This document shows positions 59,466-64,000 of a stretch of 64,000 nt of DNA, piece by piece. The notes beneath the pieces were generated by a model that was given only the letters and a program-made list of their open reading frames with translations, was not told the DNA's origin and ran no database searches. Positions within the stretch are counted from its first letter, which is position 1. Every line of letters begins with the position of its first letter. This stretch comes from Streptomyces sp. NBC_00620 (lineage in GTDB: Bacteria; Actinomycetota; Actinomycetes; Streptomycetales; Streptomycetaceae), in assembly GCF_026341825.1 (NCBI RefSeq), contig NZ_JAPENY010000001.1, forward strand, positions 496,001 through 560,000, in the 5' to 3' direction. A program made the translations under genes and the position numbers.

Positions 59466-61298
59466 CTAGCCCAGGCGCTGCACCAGCGCGCGGTACTCGT
59501 CCCACAGTTCGGTGGGCGTGTGCGTGCCGAACGTGTTGAGGTGCTCCGGTACGAGCGCGGCCTCCTCGCGCCACACGTCCTTGTCGACGGTGAGCAGGAA
59601 GTCGAGGTCGGACTCGGACAGTTCGAGACCGTCGGTGTCCAGGGCACCCTTGGCCGGCAGGATGCCGATCGGGGTCTCGACGCCCTCGGCCCTGCCGTCC
59701 AGGCGGTCGACGATCCACTTCAGGACCCGGCTGTTCTCGCCGAAGCCCGGCCACACGAACTTGCCCGCGTCGTTCTTGCGGAACCAGTTCACGTAGTAGA
59801 TCTTCGGCAGCTTCGCCTGGTCCTTGTCCTTGGCGACGTCGATCCAGTGACCCATGTAGTCGCCCATGTTGTAGCCACAGAACGGCAGCATGGCGAACGG
59901 GTCGCGGCGCAGCTCGCCGACCTTGCCCTCGGCGGCGGCGGTCTTCTCGGAGGCGACGTTCGCGCCGAGGAAGACACCGTGGTTCCAGTCGAAGGACTCC
60001 GTGACCAGCGGTACGGCGGTCGCGCGCCGGCCGCCGAAGAGGATCGCGGAGATCGGCACGCCCTTGGGGTCCTCCCACTCGGGCGCGATGATCGGGCACT
60101 GCGCGGCGGGGACGGTGAAGCGGGCGTTGGGGTGGGCGGCGGGCGTACCGGACTCCGGCGTCCAGTCGTTGCCCTTCCAGTCGGTGAGGTGGGCCGGAGT
60201 CTCCTCCGTCATGCCCTCCCACCAGATGTCGTTGTCGTCGGTCAGCGCGACGTTGGTGAAGACGGAGTTGCCCCACAGCGTCTTCATCGCGTTGGCGTTG
60301 GTGTGCTCACCGGTGCCGGGCGCGACGCCGAAGAAACCGGCCTCGGGGTTGATCGCGTACAGCCGGCCGTCCTCGCCGAACCGCATCCACGCGATGTCGT
60401 CACCGATCGTCTCGACGGTCCAGCCGCCGACCGTCGGCTCCAGCATGGCGAGGTTCGTCTTGCCGCAGGCACTCGGGAACGCGGCGGCGACGTACTTGGA
60501 CTCGCCCTGCGGCGGGGTCAGCTTGAGGATGAGCATGTGCTCGGCCAGCCAGCCCTCGTCACGCGCCATCACGGAGGCGATGCGCAGCGCGTAGCACTTC
60601 TTGCCGAGCAGCGCGTTGCCGCCGTAGCCCGAGCCGTACGACCAGATCTCGCGGGACTCCGGGAAGTGCGAAATGTACTTCGTGGAGTTGCACGGCCACG
60701 GCACGTCCACCTCGCCCTCGGCCAGCGGCGCTCCGAGCGTGTGCACAGCACGCACGAAGAAGCCGTCGGAGCCGAGCTCGTCCAGGACCGGCTGACCCAT
60801 GCGGGTCATGGTGCGCATGGACACGGCGACGTACGCGGAGTCGGTGATCTCGACGCCGATCGCGGAGAGCTCGGAGCCGAGCGGGCCCATGCAGAAGGGC
60901 ACGACGTACATCGTCCGGCCGCGCATCGAGCCGCGGAAGACACCGCCCTTGCCGTCCGTGCCCTGGAAGATCTCCCGCATCTCGGCGGGCGCCTTCCAGT
61001 GGTTCGTCGGGCCCGCGTCCTCTTCCTTCTCGGAGCAGATGAACGTCCGGTCCTCGACCCGCGCGACATCGGTCGGGTCGGAGGCGGCGTAGTAGGAGTT
61101 GGGGCGCTTGATCGGGTCGAGCTTCTTGAAGGTGCCCTTGCGGACGAGTTCCTCGCTCAGTCGCTCGTACTCGGCTTCGGATCCGTCACACCAGACCACG
61201 CTGTCCGGCTCGGTCAGTTCGGCGATCTCGTTCACCCACGAGATCAGTGCTTTGTGGTTGGTGGGTACGACGGTGGGAGCCGCGATGTCGCGCGCCAC
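59466..61298 (-). CDS. pckG: GTP-dependent phosphoenolpyruvate carboxykinase
   Basis: Protein of 610 residues from GTG 61296-61298; AGGAG lies six bases upstream, which decides this start over longer frames. Kinase-1a P-loop [15 protein letters not shown] with the reactive Cys, NCWNCP-like metal region ([31 protein letters not shown]), [12 protein letters not shown], and SILFGGRR-type nucleotide site ([20 protein letters not shown]). GTP-dependent form by length and motifs. It converts oxaloacetate to phosphoenolpyruvate and CO2 for gluconeogenesis, or the reverse. Single gene with its own terminator and a promoter in the gap to hemolysin III. Confidence 0.97.
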   Translation of the reverse strand: MARDIAAPTVVPTNHKALISWVNEIAELTEPDSVVWCDGSEAEYERLSEELVRKGTFKKLDPIKRPNSYYAASDPTDVARVEDRTFICSEKEEDAGPTNHWKAPAEMREIFQGTDGKGGVFRGSMRGRTMYVVPFCMGPLGSELSAIGVEITDSAYVAVSMRTMTRMGQPVLDELGSDGFFVRAVHTLGAPLAEGEVDVPWPCNSTKYISHFPESREIWSYGSGYGGNALLGKKCYALRIASVMARDEGWLAEHMLILKLTPPQGESKYVAAAFPSACGKTNLAMLEPTVGGWTVETIGDDIAWMRFGEDGRLYAINPEAGFFGVAPGTGEHTNANAMKTLWGNSVFTNVALTDDNDIWWEGMTEETPAHLTDWKGNDWTPESGTPAAHPNARFTVPAAQCPIIAPEWEDPKGVPISAILFGGRRATAVPLVTESFDWNHGVFLGANVASEKTAAAEGKVGELRRDPFAMLPFCGYNMGDYMGHWIDVAKDKDQAKLPKIYYVNWFRKNDAGKFVWPGFGENSRVLKWIVDRLDGRAEGVETPIGILPAKGALDTDGLELSESDLDFLLTVDKDVWREEAALVPEHLNTFGTHTPTELWDEYRALVQRLG

Positions 61299-61636
61299 GA
61301 TTGCTCCTAAATGAGGGGTTTTGTTGTTTGTGCCCCGTGGGGGCTGCGACCCGGACGCTTCACGATGGTGGATCCCCTGGCGCTCATCCGGTGCCGACCG
61401 CACTCATTTGATCATCCGACTAGACCGCGCATATGTCCAGAGGGCCTCACAGACGAGCGAAGTGAGGATCGCCACTCATCTCCGGGTTTTCTCCGCGCCA
61501 TTTGGGGTTCACCCCCCACCACACGGCGCACCGCGGCCTATCGCGCCCCGGGCGCCCGTGAGACGATGGCCACTATTCGCCCTTCATAAGGGCATCCTGA
61601 TACGTAACTTACGGTTCCGTAGGTACGATTCAGCGC
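61299..61636. other. divergent promoter region, pckG and hemolysin III
   Basis: 338 bases containing the pckG leader on the left and the hemolysin III promoter on the right. It is less GC-rich from about 61560 to 61640. One short palindrome is listed separately; no gene seen. Confidence 0.5.
61610..61621. promoter_or_regulatory. palindrome (TetR-type operator candidate) before hemolysin III
   Basis: tacggttccgta (61610-61621) is a perfect inverted repeat 15 bases before the ATG, with imperfect extension on both sides (acgtaactt on the left, ggtacg on the right). Motifs of this sort often overlap -10 regions of TetR-controlled genes in Streptomyces. Regulator unknown. Confidence 0.45.
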
Positions 61637-62395
61637 ATGACTGCGTCCGTCCCCGACGCGCCCACGGACTCGCCGGCCGCCGGCCACGGTTCCGTCGCGC
61701 ACTCCTCGTCGCGCTCGTCCTCCACACATCTGTCGCTGCCGCACCCGTCGCTGTCGGACGAGATCAAGCCCAAGCTCCGCGGCTGGCTGCATCTCGGCAT
61801 GTTTCCGGCCGTCCTCATCTCGGGCCTGGTGCTCACCGCTCTCGCGAGTTCGACCCGCGCCCGCGTCGCCTGCGCGATCTTCGCCCTGACGGCCTGCCTC
61901 CTGTTCGGAGTCAGCGCGCTCTACCACCGGGGCAACTGGAGCCCGCGCATGGACGGGGTGCTGCGCAGACTCGACCACGCGAACATCTTCCTGATCATCG
62001 CGGGCACCTACACGCCGCTGACGATGCTGCTGCTGCCGGAAGCCAAGGGACAGTGGCTCCTGTGGAGCATCTGGGCCGCGGCCGCGGCGGGCATCATCTT
62101 CCGGGTGTTCTGGGTCGGCGCCCCACGCTGGCTCTACACCCCCTGCTACATCGCGATGGGCTGGGCGGCCGTCTTCTTCCTCCCCGACTTCATGCGGACG
62201 GGCGGCATCGCCGTGCTCGTACTGGTGATCGTCGGCGGGCTGATGTACAGCGCGGGCGGCGTTATCTACGGGATCAAGCGCCCCAACCCGTCACCCAGCT
62301 GGTTCGGCTTCCACGAGGTGTTCCACTCCCTCACCGTCGGGGCGTTCGTCGTGCACTACGTCGGGATCTCGCTGGTGGCCTATCAGCACGGCTGA
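61637..62395 (+). CDS. hemolysin III/PAQR family membrane protein
   Basis: Protein of 252 residues. After a Ser/Pro/His-rich N-terminus of about 45 residues, seven membrane helices follow. Family motifs: LFGVSALYHRGNWSPRMDGVLRRLDHANIFLIIAGTYTPLTMLLL (Ser, His, Asp-His motif), and GGVIYGIKRPNPSPSWFGFHEVFHSLTVGAFVVHYVGI (the HEVFH motif). These His/Asp residues bind zinc in the PAQR fold. Bacterial members are called hemolysin III; the physiological role is likely lipid-related. Followed by a hairpin terminator. Confidence 0.93.
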   Translation: MTASVPDAPTDSPAAGHGSVAHSSSRSSSTHLSLPHPSLSDEIKPKLRGWLHLGMFPAVLISGLVLTALASSTRARVACAIFALTACLLFGVSALYHRGNWSPRMDGVLRRLDHANIFLIIAGTYTPLTMLLLPEAKGQWLLWSIWAAAAAGIIFRVFWVGAPRWLYTPCYIAMGWAAVFFLPDFMRTGGIAVLVLVIVGGLMYSAGGVIYGIKRPNPSPSWFGFHEVFHSLTVGAFVVHYVGISLVAYQHG

Positions 62396-62572
62396 TCTTT
62401 TTGACCGACTCACCCTCAGTGGCCGTGGCTTCGAAGCCGCGGCCACTTTGCATGTCACGGCGGCCACACCCACCACGACGACCCCCAGGACCGCGGTCGC
62501 GCCGCCGACCAGGAACGCGACCACGCACAGCGCGGCGACCAGCAGCGCCAGCACATTGACAGTGCTCCTCAC
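62291..62572 (-). CDS. possible small membrane protein, antisense overlap with hemolysin III
   Basis: Frame of 93 residues with GTG start at 62570-62572 and GGGAGG six bases upstream. Residues 1-42 are two short hydrophobic helices (VNVLALLVAALCVVAFLVG, AVLGVVVVGVAAVTC). The C-terminal 45 residues overlap the end of the hemolysin III gene in antisense and look random. The hydrophobic half and ribosome site favour a real gene; the antisense tail and a terminator within it speak against. A shorter real protein with a misplaced end is possible. Confidence 0.35.
   Translation of the reverse strand: MRSTVNVLALLVAALCVVAFLVGGATAVLGVVVVGVAAVTCKVAAASKPRPLRVSRSKRSAVLIGHQRDPDVVHDERPDGEGVEHLVEAEPAG
62418..62447 (+). 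terminator. hemolysin III terminator
   Basis: agtggccgtggct (62418-62430) pairs with agccgcggccact (62435-62447), one G-T wobble, TCGA loop, followed by ttt. It begins 22 bases after the hemolysin III stop. Confidence 0.8.
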
Positions 62573-62718
62573 GAGCCCCCTCCCTCCATCACGACGAGCC
62601 CCCTCCTCCATCACGGACCGTGAATCAGCCCCATCTCAGAGTGACATGCCGCACTGACAATGAGCCCCTCCCCGCAGCTCCCCCTGCCCGCCCTCCCCGT
62701 CCACTCCCCCTCCACACA

Positions 62719-62751
62719 TTGACAGCAACCACCTTTTGAGAGCTACTCTCA
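62719..62751 (+). promoter_or_regulatory. promoter and palindromic operator of the MFS transporter gene
   Basis: TTGACA (62719-62724) is a -35 box. The palindrome tgagag-cta-ctctca (62737-62751) overlaps the expected -10 position and ends five bases before the ATG, so the transcript is probably nearly leaderless. Drug exporters of this type are commonly repressed by a TetR or MarR protein binding there; none is seen in the window. Confidence 0.65.
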
Positions 62752-62755
62752 TTTC

Positions 62756-64000
62756 ATGGTTACTGTCACTAACGATGGCGCCGTACGGCGCGACCCCCGC
62801 CGCTGGTGGGCCCTCGGGGCCCTGGTCGCGAGCATGCTCGTGCTCGGTTTCGACATGACGATCCTCAATGTGGCGCTGCCGACGATGGCCCGGGACCTGG
62901 GCGCGTCCACGGGCGAGCAGCAGTGGATGGCCGACGCGTACGTCGTCGTCTTCGCCTCGCTGATGCTCCCCGCCGGCCTGCTCGGCGACCGCTTCGGACG
63001 GCGCCGGATGCTCATCACCGGGCTCGGTATCTTCCTGGCGGGCTCGCTCGTCGGCGCCCTCGTCGACGACGTCACGCCCGTGATCGTCGCCCGCGCCGTG
63101 ATGGGCATCGGCGGCGCACTCGTGATGCCGCTCGCAATGGCCGTACTGCCCACGCTGTTCGCACCCGACGAGCGGACCAAGGCCGTCGGCGCGGTGTCCG
63201 CCGCCTCCGCCCTCGGCATGCCGCTCGGCCCGATCATCGGCGGCTGGCTCCTCGACCACTTCTGGTGGGGCTCGGTCTTCCTGGTCAACGTGCCCATGGC
63301 CGCGCTCGGCATCGCCGCCTGCGTCTTCCTGCTCCCCGAGACCCGCGACCCGGCCGCACCCAAGGTCGACGCCGTCTCCACCGCGTACACCGCGGCCGGC
63401 CTCAGCATCCTGATCTACGCGATCATCGAGGCCCCGCACCGCGGCTGGGGCGACCCGCTGATCCTCGCCCTGTTCACGGCTTCCGCGCTCCTGATCACAC
63501 TCCTCGTCGTACGCGAACGCCGCAGCCCGCGCCCGATGCTGGACCTCTCCCTCCTCGCCCAGCGCGGCTTCCTCCTCAACACGCTCGCCGCGACCCTCGT
63601 CCTGTTCGTCCTGTCCGGGCTGCTGTTCGTGCTGCCGCAGTATCTGCAGGCGGTACTCGGGTACGACGCCTTCGCCACCGGGGTGCGGCTGCTGCCGATG
63701 ATGGGCGGACTGCTGGTGGCCGCGAGGGGCGCGGAGCCGCTGATCCGGAGGTTCGGGGCGCGCGCGGTGATCAGCGCGGGCCTGGTCGCGCTCGCCTTCG
63801 CCGCGATCCTGGGCAGCCGTACGACGGTCGACGACGGGTACGGCTTCACCGCCCTGTGGCTGTCCATCGCCGGGCTCGGCTTCGGCTTCGCCGTCGTCCC
63901 CGCGATGTCCGCCGCCCTCGGCGCGCTGCCCCGCGACCGCGCCGGCAGCGGCTCCGGGCTGCTCATGACAGTGCGCCAGGTGGGCAGCGCGATCGGTATC
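62756..64000 (+). CDS. DHA2-type MFS drug exporter (C-terminus outside window)
   Basis: The first 415 residues are visible. Helix 1 motif LGFDMTILNVALPTMARDLGAS (motif D1), WMADAYVVVFASLMLPAGLLGDRFGRRRMLITG (motif A, GDRFGRRR), RAVMGIGGALVMPLAMAVLPTLFAPDERTKAVG (motif B) and GPIIGGWLLDHFWWGSVFLVNVPMA (motif C) are those of the 14-helix QacA/EmrB drug:proton antiporters. It expels drugs or cationic compounds using the proton gradient. The start ATG at 62756 follows the palindrome directly. The end lies to the right of the window. Confidence 0.93.
   Translation, partial: MVTVTNDGAVRRDPRRWWALGALVASMLVLGFDMTILNVALPTMARDLGASTGEQQWMADAYVVVFASLMLPAGLLGDRFGRRRMLITGLGIFLAGSLVGALVDDVTPVIVARAVMGIGGALVMPLAMAVLPTLFAPDERTKAVGAVSAASALGMPLGPIIGGWLLDHFWWGSVFLVNVPMAALGIAACVFLLPETRDPAAPKVDAVSTAYTAAGLSILIYAIIEAPHRGWGDPLILALFTASALLITLLVVRERRSPRPMLDLSLLAQRGFLLNTLAATLVLFVLSGLLFVLPQYLQAVLGYDAFATGVRLLPMMGGLLVAARGAEPLIRRFGARAVISAGLVALAFAAILGSRTTVDDGYGFTALWLSIAGLGFGFAVVPAMSAALGALPRDRAGSGSGLLMTVRQVGSAIGI

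Overview
The DNA has very high GC content with third-position GC bias, frequent GTG starts and many ATGA or GTGA stop/start overlaps. It carries GTP-dependent PEP carboxykinase, SigE-family sigma factor, serine/threonine kinase and chitinase genes of actinobacterial type. This points to a Streptomyces (or very close relative) chromosomal segment, mostly conserved core-arm DNA with a small accessory patch. No rRNA, tRNA, CRISPR array, insertion sequence or biosynthetic megasynthase gene was seen.

Layout. (1) 1-9.1 kb: ordinary housekeeping and small-enzyme genes: PhoH-like PIN/ATPase (cut by the left edge), a cis-prenyltransferase, aldo/keto reductase, DUF192 protein, AlkZ-like winged-helix protein, methyltransferase, DinB, GNAT, a luciferase-like oxidoreductase and a DHFR-like reductase. 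(2) 9.3-22.1 kb, all minus strand: a Tad/Flp-type pilus (or secretion) locus. It runs from a zinc-ribbon protein through CpaB, a short heptad-repeat protein not normally annotated, a CpaE-like ATPase fused to a TadE-like pseudopilin, a second TadE with an N-terminal heptad array, CpaF, TadB, TadC, an embedded histidine kinase/response regulator pair, a Flp-like prepilin, a TadG-like protein, a lipoprotein, an OmpA-domain protein and a membrane protein. Most junctions overlap or are very short, so it looks like one operon. (3) 22.4-30.7 kb: secreted chitinase behind a DasR-type operator, a SigE-family sigma factor with a membrane partner, an atypical Nramp-like transporter and a secreted M14 carboxypeptidase. 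(4) 30.8-33.2 kb: a small accessory patch with a nucleoside-deoxyribosyltransferase-like protein, a winged-helix protein and a probable toxin-antitoxin pair. (5) 33.3-40.2 kb: a sugar-acid/D-amino-acid catabolic cluster (GntP permease, RidA, IclR regulator, PfkB kinase, fold-III PLP deaminase, D-aminoacylase-like amidohydrolase) with a perfect palindrome in the divergent promoter. (6) 40.2-43.7 kb: secreted trypsin-like protease, membrane protein, AlaA-type aminotransferase, small protein. (7) 44.0-59.2 kb: a signalling island. On the plus strand are two solute-binding-like proteins (one fused to a VWA domain), TelA and a membrane protein. On the minus strand are three serine/threonine kinases, two of them fused to an extracellular ligand-binding domain, and a kinase/PP2C/VWA triad of the TerY-P type. 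(8) 59.4-64 kb: PEP carboxykinase, hemolysin III, and a DHA2-type drug exporter cut by the right edge.

How the parts may work together. The Tad locus has everything for an envelope-spanning filament plus its own two-component control. The cluster at 33-40 kb can be read as a route from N-acetylglucosaminate through glucosaminate and 2-keto-3-deoxygluconate to its phosphate, which would fit a chitin-degrading organism. The 44-59 kb island unites substrate sensing, phosphorylation, dephosphorylation and metal-dependent VWA/TelA functions and looks like a Ter-type stress-response system. These readings are inferences from gene content; no similarity search was run.
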